A stretch of DNA of 64,000 nucleotides from Bacteroidia bacterium (GTDB taxonomy: Bacteria > Bacteroidota > Bacteroidia > UBA4408), in contig JADLFI010000018.1 of NCBI GenBank assembly GCA_020845635.1, forward strand, positions 124,001 to 188,000, read 5' to 3'. Of this stretch, positions 1-8,463 are shown in pieces (the first letter of the stretch is position 1; the number at the start of each line of letters is the position of its first letter). The notes under the pieces are model-generated. The model saw only the letters and a program-made list of their open reading frames with translations, had not been told where the DNA came from and searched no databases. Position numbers and translations under genes: made by a program.

Positions 1-122
1 ATGTAAAAGCCTCTACCAGCACTTACAATCATGGAAACAGTGAGGTAAAAGTGTATTCAGATTATCGTTTAGATGTAAAAATATCGGGGAGGGCAAATCT
101 TCGGTTTAAAATAAAAAAATAA
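1..122 (+). CDS. 3' end of a gene cut by the window edge
   Basis: Reading from base 3, an open frame of 39 codons runs to a TAA at 120-122, six bases before the aldo/keto reductase start. The residues alternate hydrophobic and polar (for example VKVYSDYRLDVKISG), which suggests beta-strands. This loosely resembles the C-terminus of the head-GIN/DUF2807 beta-helix proteins common in Bacteroidota, but the fragment is too short to be sure. The short gap to the next gene suggests the two are co-transcribed. The function is unknown. Confidence 0.4.
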   Translation, partial: VKASTSTYNHGNSEVKVYSDYRLDVKISGRANLRFKIKK

Positions 123-128
123 TATTTT

Positions 129-1115
129 ATGGAATATAGAAGACTTGGTAAATCAGGACTTCAAATGAGTTTACTATCATTAGGGTCATGGATAACTTTT
201 GGGCATCAGGTTGATGATAAAGTATCAGAAAATTTAATGAAAATAGCTTATGACCACGGAGTAAATTTTTTTGATAATGCCGAGGTTTATGCCGATGGCA
301 AATCAGAAATGGTTATGGGTAAGCTTTTTAAAAAGTTTAAATGGGATCGCTCAACTTACTTAGTTTCAAGTAAAGTATTTTGGGGCGGTAAGCTTCCCAA
401 TCAATATGGTTTAAGCCGTAAACATATAATCGAGGCTTGCAATGCATCTTTAAAAAGATTGCAGGTTGATTATTTGGATCTATTCTTTTGTCATAGACCC
501 GATAAAAACACCCCTGTTGAAGAAACGGTAAGGGCTATGGATTATTTAATAAATTCAGGAAAAATATTATACTGGGGAACCTCAGAATGGAGCTCGCAAC
601 AAATTATGGAAGCCTATAGTGTAGCACGTCAATATCACCTCACACCGCCTACAATGGAACAGCCGCAATATAATATGTTTCATCGCGAAAGGTTTGAGTT
701 GGAGTATAAACGCCTTTATAGTGAAATAGGGATGGGAACAACCACCTGGTCGCCATTAGCCTCAGGCTTATTAACCGGAAAGTATAACCAAAAACTGAAA
801 GAAAAAACAAGACTTGGCTTGCCGGAGTTTGCCTGGTTAAAAGAAAAAGTTCTAGGAACAGATACGGAAGAGAAACTAAGTAAAGTAAAGAAATTAATCA
901 AGTTAAGCACTACGCTGAATACTTCTCTGCCTGTATTATCATTGCAGTGGGTAATGAGTAATAAAAATGTAAGTACAGTAATTTTAGGTGCTTCAAAAGA
1001 AAACCAATTAAAAGAAAATTTGAAAGCTATAAATACTTTTTCACAATATACTCCGGAGGTACACGATATGGTGGAGAAAATATTGGATAACAAACCTAGA
1101 AGCTCAATATTTTAG
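129..1115 (+). CDS. Aldo/keto reductase, potassium-channel beta-subunit type
   Basis: This is a cytoplasmic NADPH-dependent oxidoreductase of 328 residues, the usual length. It opens with YRRLGKSGLQMSLLSLGSW, the typical first strand of the KCNAB/YghZ branch. The catalytic tetrad is complete: Asp49, Tyr54 (in NAEVYADG), Lys82 and His122 (in FFCHRPD). The cofactor-binding C-terminal part, with VILGASKENQLKENL, is also present. The family reduces aldehydes and ketones such as methylglyoxal. The substrate here cannot be read from sequence. It follows the preceding gene by six bases and has no promoter of its own that I can see. Confidence 0.93.
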   Translation: MEYRRLGKSGLQMSLLSLGSWITFGHQVDDKVSENLMKIAYDHGVNFFDNAEVYADGKSEMVMGKLFKKFKWDRSTYLVSSKVFWGGKLPNQYGLSRKHIIEACNASLKRLQVDYLDLFFCHRPDKNTPVEETVRAMDYLINSGKILYWGTSEWSSQQIMEAYSVARQYHLTPPTMEQPQYNMFHRERFELEYKRLYSEIGMGTTTWSPLASGLLTGKYNQKLKEKTRLGLPEFAWLKEKVLGTDTEEKLSKVKKLIKLSTTLNTSLPVLSLQWVMSNKNVSTVILGASKENQLKENLKAINTFSQYTPEVHDMVEKILDNKPRSSIF

Positions 1116-1154
1116 TATTTTATTAACAAATTTTCATTTTAAACAATTAATTAG

Positions 1155-1162
1155 TATATTCG
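1155..1162 (+). promoter_or_regulatory. Putative -7 element for the barrel-protein gene
   Basis: TATATTCG matches the Bacteroidota -7 consensus TAnnTTTG at all but one position and lies 21 bases upstream of the ATG at 1184. I see no clear -33 TTTG at the usual distance. Confidence 0.45.
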
Positions 1163-1183
1163 CAACGAAATAATTCTAGGTCA

Positions 1184-2089
1184 ATGAAAAAAATAATACT
1201 TTTTGCACTAATATTATTTCCACTTGTTTCAATGTCGCAACAATGGAAAAAGACCCGAAAAGAGGTTCTACTCGGTACGGGTGCTGCTAATTTGTTGGGA
1301 GATTTAGGAGGTGCAGACCAGATAGGAACCCACTTTATGAAAGATTTGGAAATATCTTTAACCAGACCGGTGGTTGCCGCAGGGTATCGTTATAAAATAT
1401 CGCCTACCATTGCTGTAAAAGGGTTTGGTGGTTGGGCACGCTTGGCCGGAAATGATGCTCTAACATTAGAACCTGCTCGTAATAACAGAAACCTGAGTTT
1501 TAGAACAAATATTATTACCGCCTCTGCCCATTTCGAATACTCTGTAGTGGAAGAAAAAGTAAAATCTAAATATTCGAGATACTCTAGAAAAGGCAAAAAG
1601 TTCCCTTTCAATGTATATTTCTTTGGTGGAATGGGTCTTTTCTATTTTAATCCAAAGGGACAGTATTTAGACGGTAAATGGTATAAACTAAAACCTTTAC
1701 ATACCGAGGGGCAAGGCTTACCCGGTAGTGAAGCAAAAGATTATTCCTTAGTTCAATTTTGCGTACCATTAGGTATAGGGCTTAAGTATCCAATTAACAG
1801 AGAGTGGTCTATTGGATTAGAATACTCAATAACCAAAACCTTTACTGATTATATTGATGATGTAAGTTCGGTATATTATGATAACGATGCTATTAGAACC
1901 GCTTATGGCGATGTAGCAGCTTACTTTGCCGACCCTTCAACAACCCCTACCCGTGAGGCTCCAATTAAAGGAGGAACTAATCCCGGAGAAAAAAGAGGAG
2001 AAGTTACCTACAATGATTCCTTTATGTTTGCTTGGCTGCACGTTACGTACAAAATTACCGGAACGAGCAAGTCTAGGGTTAAGTTCTAA
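1184..2089 (+). CDS. Outer-membrane beta-barrel protein, DUF6089/PorG-like
   Basis: A Sec signal peptide (MKKIILFALILFPLVSMSQ) precedes a 280-residue region of alternating strands, with glycine- and aromatic-rich segments such as VAAGYRYKISPTIAVKGFGGWARL. It ends in a strand-like HVTYKITGTSKSRVKF. The early motif NLLGDLGGADQIGTHFMKD resembles the N-terminal part of DUF6089/PorG-like outer-membrane barrels of Bacteroidota. It probably sits in the outer membrane. A role in type IX secretion is possible but not shown. A strong intrinsic terminator follows at 2102-2132. Confidence 0.65.
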   Translation: MKKIILFALILFPLVSMSQQWKKTRKEVLLGTGAANLLGDLGGADQIGTHFMKDLEISLTRPVVAAGYRYKISPTIAVKGFGGWARLAGNDALTLEPARNNRNLSFRTNIITASAHFEYSVVEEKVKSKYSRYSRKGKKFPFNVYFFGGMGLFYFNPKGQYLDGKWYKLKPLHTEGQGLPGSEAKDYSLVQFCVPLGIGLKYPINREWSIGLEYSITKTFTDYIDDVSSVYYDNDAIRTAYGDVAAYFADPSTTPTREAPIKGGTNPGEKRGEVTYNDSFMFAWLHVTYKITGTSKSRVKF

Positions 2090-2101
2090 AATATTTACCT
2101 C

Positions 2102-2132
2102 AAGACCTTCTAATACTGAAGGTCTTTTTTTT
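2102..2132 (+). terminator. Rho-independent terminator
   Basis: A perfect 9-bp stem, AAGACCTTC (2102-2110) and GAAGGTCTT (2118-2126), with a 7-base loop runs into eight T residues. It lies 12 bases after the barrel gene and 7 bases before the acetyltransferase start. Confidence 0.85.
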
Positions 2133-2138
2133 GCTCAA

Positions 2139-2579
2139 ATGATTGTAAAATCTCCTGAAAATACCAAAGAGTGGGATAGCTATTATTGGTTGAGGTGGGA
2201 AATATTACGGAAGCCTTGGAACCAACCCATAGGAAGCGAAAGAGATAAGTTGGACGAGCATCTGGATTCTTTTCATGCTATGGCAGTTGACGATTTTAAT
2301 AAAGTGATGGGAGTGGCGCGTTTACACCTTGTTACTCCGGGAAATAGGGCTCAAATTAGGTTTATGGCTGTCAACACCCAAAATCAGGCAAAGGGAATTG
2401 GAAAATTACTGATACAATATTTAGAAAATGTAGCTAAACAAAACAATGTAAAGGAGATTATATTACAAGCTCGCGAAAATGCGGTTGGGTTTTATATAAA
2501 AGAAGGATATCAAGTTATTGAGAAATCATTTGTTTTGTACAACCAAATCCAGCATTACTTGATGTTAAAGACACTTTAA
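2139..2579 (+). CDS. GNAT-family N-acetyltransferase
   Basis: A 146-residue cytoplasmic GNAT protein. The acetyl-CoA binding motif A is visible in IRFMAVNTQNQAKGIGKLLIQYLE (Q/RxxGxG/A as QAKGIGK), followed by a conserved ARENAVGFYIKEGYQVIE segment typical of the GNAT C-terminal part. The substrate is unknown. I chose the ATG at 2139 because the open frame further upstream runs through the terminator hairpin and the end of the barrel gene. There is almost no room for a promoter between the terminator and this start, so expression probably depends on readthrough or on a promoter inside the preceding gene. Confidence 0.85.
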   Translation: MIVKSPENTKEWDSYYWLRWEILRKPWNQPIGSERDKLDEHLDSFHAMAVDDFNKVMGVARLHLVTPGNRAQIRFMAVNTQNQAKGIGKLLIQYLENVAKQNNVKEIILQARENAVGFYIKEGYQVIEKSFVLYNQIQHYLMLKTL

Positions 2580-2607
2580 GTAAATTGATAAAAAATTAAT
2601 TATAAAT

Positions 2608-2638
2608 TTTGGAATTTTGAATTAAAGTTTTACTTTTG
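2608..2638 (+). promoter_or_regulatory. Promoter of the first ECF sigma gene
   Basis: TTTG at 2608-2611, a 19-base spacer and TACTTTTG at 2631-2638 match the Bacteroidota -33/-7 consensus with ideal spacing. It leaves a leader of about 90 bases before the ATG at 2736. Confidence 0.65.
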
Positions 2639-2735
2639 GTTAAAATTAGTTAGCAAATAACCTTAATATTTAACTCTAAAAAATTAATTGCCTATAAGAT
2701 ATTTTTACATTTTTTCTTAATCTGTAAATATAATT

Positions 2736-3338
2736 ATGTCTTATTCTCATTTTAATGATGCGGAGTTGGTTAAATTCTACGTACAAGGCAATGAATCTTG
2801 TTTAGCCGAGCTAATTAATAGACACCAACAAAAACTATTTACCTTTATCTATAAAAAGGTAAAACAACAAGAGCTTGCCGAAGACCTCTTTCAGGATATC
2901 TTTATTAAAATTATAAACTCCTTAAAACTGAATAAATACAACGAGGAGGGAAAGTTTAGTAATTGGATTATACGTGTAGCCCGAAATCACATGATGGATT
3001 ATTTCAGAGATCATGTTAAAATGCGTACATACAGCGGCACCGAAGAGTTTGATGTGTTTGATGTTGTAATCGTTGATGAAGTGCACATCCCCGAGAAAAT
3101 TGATCGTAGTGCTGAAAAGAAAAAAGTACGTTCAATGATTATGAAACTTCCAAAAGAAATGCGTGAAGTTGTAATAATGCGTACTTATTTTGATATGAGT
3201 TTTAACGAAATAGCCAACTTACAGAAAGTAGGTATTAATACGGCTTTAGGACGAATGCACAATGCTTTAAAGCATTTAAGAAAGCAATATCATGATTCGG
3301 ACGAAATGAAAAAATATTTTGAGGCTATTGCACAATAA
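2736..3338 (+). CDS. ECF-type RNA polymerase sigma factor
   Basis: A 200-residue sigma-70 family protein. Region 2 is at about residues 20-85, with LAEDLFQDIFIKI and FSNWIIRVARNHMMDYFR. Region 4 is at about 130-185, with LPKEMREVVIMRTYFDMSFNEIA and the helix-turn-helix INTALGRMHNALKHLRK. It directs RNA polymerase to a subset of promoters. No anti-sigma gene follows. Instead a 55-residue protein gene lies 47 bases downstream and may be co-transcribed. This arrangement is seen for a conserved, broadly acting sigma factor in Bacteroidota, so it may be a housekeeping-type ECF factor. Its regulon is unknown. Confidence 0.92.
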   Translation: MSYSHFNDAELVKFYVQGNESCLAELINRHQQKLFTFIYKKVKQQELAEDLFQDIFIKIINSLKLNKYNEEGKFSNWIIRVARNHMMDYFRDHVKMRTYSGTEEFDVFDVVIVDEVHIPEKIDRSAEKKKVRSMIMKLPKEMREVVIMRTYFDMSFNEIANLQKVGINTALGRMHNALKHLRKQYHDSDEMKKYFEAIAQ

Positions 3339-3385
3339 TTAAAGATAGGTGTCGTTTAAGTATTGATAACCATAAACAATACTGA

Positions 3386-3553
3386 ATGACAAATATTTAC
3401 TTATCAAACAATCATCAGAAAAACAATAATGTCATAAATGGAAAGGAGCTTAAGCCTAGACCATTTGTGATTAATAATTTGTTGAACTACTCAAAATCCC
3501 TGGAAGTAAAGCACTTTCAAAGTGGAAAAACAGTGGCTGTAATCCTTAATTAG
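3386..3553 (+). CDS. Small conserved-type protein following the sigma gene
   Basis: A 55-residue open frame, ATG to TAG, that looks genuinely coding. It contains LKPRPFVINNLLNYSKSLEV, which resembles short Bacteroidota proteins with a 'KP(K/R)xxTxxFLLNYSKAL' core (family remembered, not searched). It has no signal peptide or membrane segment. It lies 47 bases after the ECF sigma gene and ends 11 bases before a terminator hairpin, so the two genes form a small transcription unit. The function is unknown. Confidence 0.65.
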   Translation: MTNIYLSNNHQKNNNVINGKELKPRPFVINNLLNYSKSLEVKHFQSGKTVAVILN

Positions 3554-3851
3554 ACCAACTATTTTACCCCGTCAATGTTGATGGGGTATATGTTCTTTTT
3601 GCTTTATCATGTGATGAGTGTATATGTGGTTAATCCATAATATGCAGTAAATATTTATCGCTATAAAGGTTTACCTGCAATGCAATATTTTTGTATTAAA
3701 GGTTATATCAATTCAAGAAACCGGAATATATATTTATTCCGTTATATATATATTGTTATCAGACTATTATATCTAAAAATAATATTTAATTTAGCAAGCC
3801 TGTAACTTTTAAGTATAGTAATTCGTCACAGTTAAAAAGCACCCTTATGAA
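3554..3851. other. Intergenic region between the two sigma units
   Basis: About 300 AT-rich bases with no convincing open frame. Apart from the terminator it holds a 7-bp hairpin, CGGAATA (3722-3728) and TATTCCG (3735-3741). This is followed by an alternating TA tract. It could be a regulatory hairpin or the end of an unannotated transcript. I cannot place a promoter for the next gene. Confidence 0.4.
3565..3600 (+). terminator. Probable terminator of the sigma-factor unit
   Basis: TACCCCGTCA (3565-3574) pairs with TGATGGGGTA (3579-3588), allowing one G-T pair, with a 4-base loop. A T-rich stretch ending in TTCTTTTT follows at 3594-3600. Confidence 0.6.
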
Positions 3852-4337
3852 ATGACTATTTCCGAGTTTAATAATTGTGTTGATTTGTATGCCGACAGTC
3901 TTTTTAGATTTATCCTAAAGAATATAAAAGATACCGAAAAGGCTAAAGACATAGTGCAAGATACCTATGAAAAATTATGGGTTAAAGTGAGCCATGTGGA
4001 AAGTAAGAACGCCAAATCTTATATGTTCACTACAGCCTATCGTACTATGATTGACAGCATACGCAAGGAGAAAAAATATAGCACTCTGGAACAAATAAAA
4101 GAGATAAGCATAAGCACAACCGGAGCAACCTTAAGCCTACGACAGAATATTGATAAGGGTTTGGAACGTTTGCCCGAAATACAAAGAACGGTATTGCTTT
4201 TGCGCGACTACGAAGGGTACGACTATGCGCAAATAGGAGAAATAACAGGGTTAAACGAATCGCAAGTAAAAGTATATATATATCGTGCTCGAATAGCTAT
4301 GAAAGATTATTTGGTAAGTATTGAAAATTTAATTTAA
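3852..4337 (+). CDS. ECF-type RNA polymerase sigma factor
   Basis: A 161-residue short ECF sigma factor. Region 2 is visible in ADSLFRFILKNIKDTEKAKDIVQDTYEKLW and AKSYMFTTAYRTMIDSIRKEKKY. Region 4 is in LPEIQRTVLLLRDYEGYDYAQIGEITGLNESQVKVYIYRARIAMK. An upstream ATG at 3847 is immediately followed by a stop, so the start is the ATG at 3852. It is followed after one base by a membrane protein gene, the usual place for a cognate anti-sigma factor. The activating signal and target promoters are unknown. Confidence 0.93.
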   Translation: MTISEFNNCVDLYADSLFRFILKNIKDTEKAKDIVQDTYEKLWVKVSHVESKNAKSYMFTTAYRTMIDSIRKEKKYSTLEQIKEISISTTGATLSLRQNIDKGLERLPEIQRTVLLLRDYEGYDYAQIGEITGLNESQVKVYIYRARIAMKDYLVSIENLI

Positions 4338-4338
4338 G

Positions 4339-5529
4339 ATGATTATTGATTTACATAATTACGAAATAGTATTGATTGACTACTTTGACGGAAATCTTAG
4401 TCCTGATGAGGTTGGCGAAGTATTGGTTTTTCTGGAACAACATCCCGAAATAAAGAATGCCTATGAAGGGCTGAGCAAACTGCCCATTGTGTCAAGAAGT
4501 GAAAAGTTAGAAAGTAACTTTAAGAACCAATTAAAACGAGATGTTTCTGAAAGGGTAATACCTGCAAATATTGATGAAATGCTAATAGCCCAAATGGAGC
4601 ATGACATAAGCCATAAGGATAATGAAGAATTAACTAAGTTGGCACAACAATATACTGAAATAGCCAAGCTCAAAAATATTTTTGCATTAACCAAGTTAAG
4701 CCCTGATTTATCTGTTCAGTTTCCTGATAAAGAAAGCCTAAAAAAGAAAGGGAGCAAGGTTATTTATATGCCGTTTTTACGATACGCTGCAGCTATTTTG
4801 CTATTATTTTCTTTCGGATATTTTACCCGTAACTACCTTTATCAAATAAATAATGATGGTCAGGAGCAAAAAGTAGCGGTTATTAATAACAATAGTAGGC
4901 CGGAAAGTGAAACTATCGCCTCAACAAATAATAATACTAATGATGGTTTAGAAGTTCATCAGGAAATAACTCATAATACACAGAATACTGTTGCCAACAC
5001 TAATGAGAAGCAACCAAAAATTAATAAAATTTTGAAGTACGATTTACATTCTGTGGCAAAGAAAAATTCCTCGGCTGCTCAAGCACCAGAACTTAGCCCT
5101 GATGATGAAATTAGTCATAAGCAGCCGATTCATCAGGAAATAGTTAATCAAATCGCACAGGAGAACAAAACCACTAATCATGAAGGTGTGGTACGTAATG
5201 AAATTGACAATATTTCAACAAACCCAAATGTATTTACACAAGTACCTCCGATAGTACGTAACCATAATGAGTATATGGGGGTACAGGAATGGATAACCGA
5301 GAAAATTATTGCCCAAAGCAAGAAGAATCTGTATGAAGAGGGGGGACAGCAGTCTGATTCCGTTTCAAGAAATATTGAACTTATTAATATAGCGGCTTTA
5401 GGAGCAGGTTTGATTGAAAAAGCAACATCTACCGAGGTAGAAATACGCAAATCTCAGAACAACAAAACTAAAATTTTCTCTTTTGCCTTAGGTAAATTTA
5501 AGTACGAGAACATTAAGCGGCTCAACTAA
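4339..5529 (+). CDS. Single-pass membrane protein, putative anti-sigma factor
   Basis: A 396-residue protein starting one base after the ECF sigma stop codon. The N-terminal 140 residues are cytoplasmic-like and begin with YEIVLIDYFDGNLSPDEVGEV, a motif often seen in non-zinc anti-sigma-like proteins of Bacteroidota. No HxxxCxxC zinc motif is present. One membrane helix lies at about residues 147-168 (FLRYAAAILLLFSFGYFTRN). The rest, about 220 residues rich in Asn, Gln, Thr and Ser, would be periplasmic and looks disordered. Position and topology suggest it holds the sigma factor inactive at the inner membrane, but this is inference. It converges on nuoN with a 44-base gap. Confidence 0.65.
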   Translation: MIIDLHNYEIVLIDYFDGNLSPDEVGEVLVFLEQHPEIKNAYEGLSKLPIVSRSEKLESNFKNQLKRDVSERVIPANIDEMLIAQMEHDISHKDNEELTKLAQQYTEIAKLKNIFALTKLSPDLSVQFPDKESLKKKGSKVIYMPFLRYAAAILLLFSFGYFTRNYLYQINNDGQEQKVAVINNNSRPESETIASTNNNTNDGLEVHQEITHNTQNTVANTNEKQPKINKILKYDLHSVAKKNSSAAQAPELSPDDEISHKQPIHQEIVNQIAQENKTTNHEGVVRNEIDNISTNPNVFTQVPPIVRNHNEYMGVQEWITEKIIAQSKKNLYEEGGQQSDSVSRNIELINIAALGAGLIEKATSTEVEIRKSQNNKTKIFSFALGKFKYENIKRLN

Positions 5530-5573
5530 ATATTTAGTTCCCACTAAAATGTATCATATAATAAATAAAGTAA

Positions 5574-6953
5574 CTATTGCTGAATAGTTATAAAAAACTG
5601 AGGAGCAATGGCCATAGCAAATAATATAGCTATGCAGATTGCGTATAACAATTTATAACTATTACTTAGTTTAATTGTTTTTTCGTTGGTTGTTTTAAAG
5701 TACACAGCAATCACTATCTTAAAATAAAAATAGATACTGATTAATGAAGCTATAACTGCCAGTAAAACTAATTTGTATCTGCCGGCTTCAATAGCAGCCG
5801 AGAATATATAATATTTTCCGAAGAAACCGGCAATTGGTGGAATACCGGCCAAAGAAAACATGGCAACTGTCATTCCGAAAGCCATTAAAGGATTTCTTTT
5901 TACTAAACCATTAAAAGCGTTAATATCTATATCATTGTTTTTGCTGTCGGCCAAAACAAATAATATATGAAAAGCAAGTATGGAGGCCACACTATAGGCT
6001 AAGGTGTAATAAAATATAGCACCGTTTGAGAGATTACTTAAAGCTACCAACCCAACTAATAAATAACCGGCATGAGCCACGCTGGAGTAGGCTAACAAGC
6101 GTTTAACTTTTGGTTGATATACTGCAGTTACATTACCAATAAACATGGTTAATACCGCAATAATTGAAACTATTACCTGCCATGAGTAAGGAACACTCCC
6201 GAAAGAAGTATAAAACAAGCGCATAAATGACACCACAGCCGCGGTTTTTACTACTGTAACCATATAGGTTGTAACCAATGTTGGTGCTCCGGTATATACA
6301 TCAGGAGCCCAAAAATGGAAAGGTGCAGCCGAAGCTTTAAAAGCCATACCCACCAGAATTAGCAAAATGGCTGCCAAAAACATATTAGGCATATTGTTGG
6401 CATTTGCACGGCAGTATTCTCCAATTACGTCAATATGAAATGAGCCTGTAACTCCATAAATAAGGGCAATACCAAATAATAAGAATCCAGTAGCAAACGA
6501 ACCCATTAAGAAATATTTTATTGCCGCCTCATTAGACAACAAATCATTTTTCTTGCTTCCGGCCAATACATATAACGACATACTTAAAATTTCAAGGCCA
6601 ATAAATAGCATAGTAAGATTATTGTAGCTAACCATTACAAAAGCCCCAACCAAAGTAAATAATATTAATGCGTATTTGTCAGAAATACTTGTTTCTTTTT
6701 CAATGTAGTCTTGCGCTCCTATTAACCAAAGAAGTGTAATAAAGGCCATCGATCCGGTAAACATAAGTGCCGAATTATCTAGGCGGAGCATATTGTTAAA
6801 CAAATGTATATCGGTATTATAATCATATATAGATACCCCTATTGTAGCCAATAAACCCAAACAAACTAAAGGGAAAAGAAACTTCTTGAGATTAAAAAGT
6901 TCTGCAAGCATAGCGCTTAAACCCAACCCGGACAAGAGTAATAATGACTTCAT
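5574..6953 (-). CDS. nuoN: NADH-quinone oxidoreductase subunit N
   Basis: A 459-residue proton-channel subunit of respiratory complex I, in the inner membrane. About 13-14 hydrophobic helices are visible. Typical antiporter-like motifs are present, including AIKYFLMGSFATGFLLFGIALIYG, APFHFWAPDVYTGAPT and RLLAYSSVAHAGYLLVG. It is the last gene of the minus-strand nuo cluster, 42 bases after nuoM. Length and order (L-M-N) are normal for the family. Confidence 0.96.
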   Translation of the reverse strand: MKSLLLLSGLGLSAMLAELFNLKKFLFPLVCLGLLATIGVSIYDYNTDIHLFNNMLRLDNSALMFTGSMAFITLLWLIGAQDYIEKETSISDKYALILFTLVGAFVMVSYNNLTMLFIGLEILSMSLYVLAGSKKNDLLSNEAAIKYFLMGSFATGFLLFGIALIYGVTGSFHIDVIGEYCRANANNMPNMFLAAILLILVGMAFKASAAPFHFWAPDVYTGAPTLVTTYMVTVVKTAAVVSFMRLFYTSFGSVPYSWQVIVSIIAVLTMFIGNVTAVYQPKVKRLLAYSSVAHAGYLLVGLVALSNLSNGAIFYYTLAYSVASILAFHILFVLADSKNNDIDINAFNGLVKRNPLMAFGMTVAMFSLAGIPPIAGFFGKYYIFSAAIEAGRYKLVLLAVIASLISIYFYFKIVIAVYFKTTNEKTIKLSNSYKLLYAICIAILFAMAIAPQFFITIQQ

Positions 6954-6995
6954 TTCTTATTAATATCTGTTTATAAAATTCTACTTATTATCAAA

Positions 6996-8447
6996 CTATT
7001 TAATCATACTCATTATTTGCTGTATGGCCGGTGCGGCTACATCAAGTAATGCTTTAGGATATATACCCATAAATATTATTAAAGCTGCACAAATCCATAA
7101 AATATGTTTTTCGTGAGCTTGCGGTTCTTCAAACTTTTCTGTGGTTTCATTTATTTGCCCTAACATTGATTTTTGATAGGCATTTAACATATAAACCGAA
7201 CTTAGAATAATAGTTGTAGTGGCAATAAATGAATAGTAAGGATTATACTGATAAATACCGTTTAATAATAAAAATTCGCCTACAAAAGCATTAGTTAAAG
7301 GCAATGCAACACTGGCCATAACTACAAGTAGGAAGAAGGTGGCAAATTTCGGTGCTACTGCCCTTACACCGCCAAGATTATCTAAGATTCGAGTTTTTGT
7401 TCTTTGCTCAATCATATCAACTATAAAGAAAAGCATAAACACATTTACACCATGACTAAGCATTTGGTAAACCGCCCCTTGCAGGCCTTGCTCGCTAAAA
7501 CTAAATAAACCTGCAGAAATAACACCAATATGAGCAATAGAAGAATAGGCAATAAGCCTTTTTAAATCTTTTTGAACCCAGGCAATTAAGGAGGCATATA
7601 CCACACCTATTATAGATAAAATAATAACAATGTTGGCATAAGCGGCAGCACCATCAGGTACGGTTGGCAATAACCACCTGATAACTCCATAAATACCCAT
7701 CTTTAACATAATAGCCGAAAGCAACATTGTGCCTTGAGTTGGTGCCACGACATAAGTGTCGGGTTGCCAGGTATGCAAAGGAAATACAGGCATTTTGATG
7801 GCAAAAGCCAAAAACAATCCCCAAAAAACAGCACGTTGAGCATTGATGTCCAAAGCTTGTCCTGCCTGATATAATGCTTGTAAATCAAAGGTATGTGTTC
7901 CGGGGGTTTGGGTATATAAATATATTAAAGCTACAAGCATAAACAAGCTCCCAACAATGGTGTAGAGGAAAAACTTGAAAGTTATTCTGGCTCGATTTTC
8001 ACCACCCCATAACAAGCATATAAAATAAATAGGAATCAGCGCCAGCTCCCAGAAGATATAGAATAAAAACCCGTCCATAGCTGTAAACACACCTATAAGA
8101 GCCATTTCCATAAGTAATATTAAACCGTAAAAACTGTGGGGTTTATTGTATTTGTGACCGAAGGAAGAATAAATAATTAACGGTGTTAACACTGTGGTTA
8201 GCAGAATCATTAATAATGAAATACCGTCAACAGCCAAATGAAAGCTTATTCCTAAGCCGGGAACCCATGGAACATTAATAACAAATTGACTTTCAGCATT
8301 GTTCTGAAATTGAAAAAACATAACCAAACTTAAAATCAAGGCCGACAATGAAAAGCCGAGCGCCAATTTCTTTGACTGTTGACCTCCGTTGGTTACTACC
8401 CATAGCCCTCCTATAAGGGGCAACGCAATAAGTATTGCTGTAAGCAT
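6996..8447 (-). CDS. nuoM: NADH-quinone oxidoreductase subunit M
   Basis: A 483-residue antiporter-like membrane subunit of complex I. Key motifs are FYIFWELALIPIYFICLLWGG (with the conserved membrane glutamate), FPLHTWQPDTYVVAPT and KRLIAYSSIAHIGVISAG. It lies 16 bases after nuoL on the same strand and would pump protons in the membrane arm. Confidence 0.96.
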   Translation of the reverse strand: MLTAILIALPLIGGLWVVTNGGQQSKKLALGFSLSALILSLVMFFQFQNNAESQFVINVPWVPGLGISFHLAVDGISLLMILLTTVLTPLIIYSSFGHKYNKPHSFYGLILLMEMALIGVFTAMDGFLFYIFWELALIPIYFICLLWGGENRARITFKFFLYTIVGSLFMLVALIYLYTQTPGTHTFDLQALYQAGQALDINAQRAVFWGLFLAFAIKMPVFPLHTWQPDTYVVAPTQGTMLLSAIMLKMGIYGVIRWLLPTVPDGAAAYANIVIILSIIGVVYASLIAWVQKDLKRLIAYSSIAHIGVISAGLFSFSEQGLQGAVYQMLSHGVNVFMLFFIVDMIEQRTKTRILDNLGGVRAVAPKFATFFLLVVMASVALPLTNAFVGEFLLLNGIYQYNPYYSFIATTTIILSSVYMLNAYQKSMLGQINETTEKFEEPQAHEKHILWICAALIIFMGIYPKALLDVAAPAIQQIMSMIK

Positions 8448-8463
8448 ATCTTTAAATTACAAC

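Noticed and set aside
1926-2138. N-terminal extension of the GNAT protein
   Set aside because: It lies in the coding region of the barrel protein and through the terminator hairpin, so the ATG at 2139 is better.
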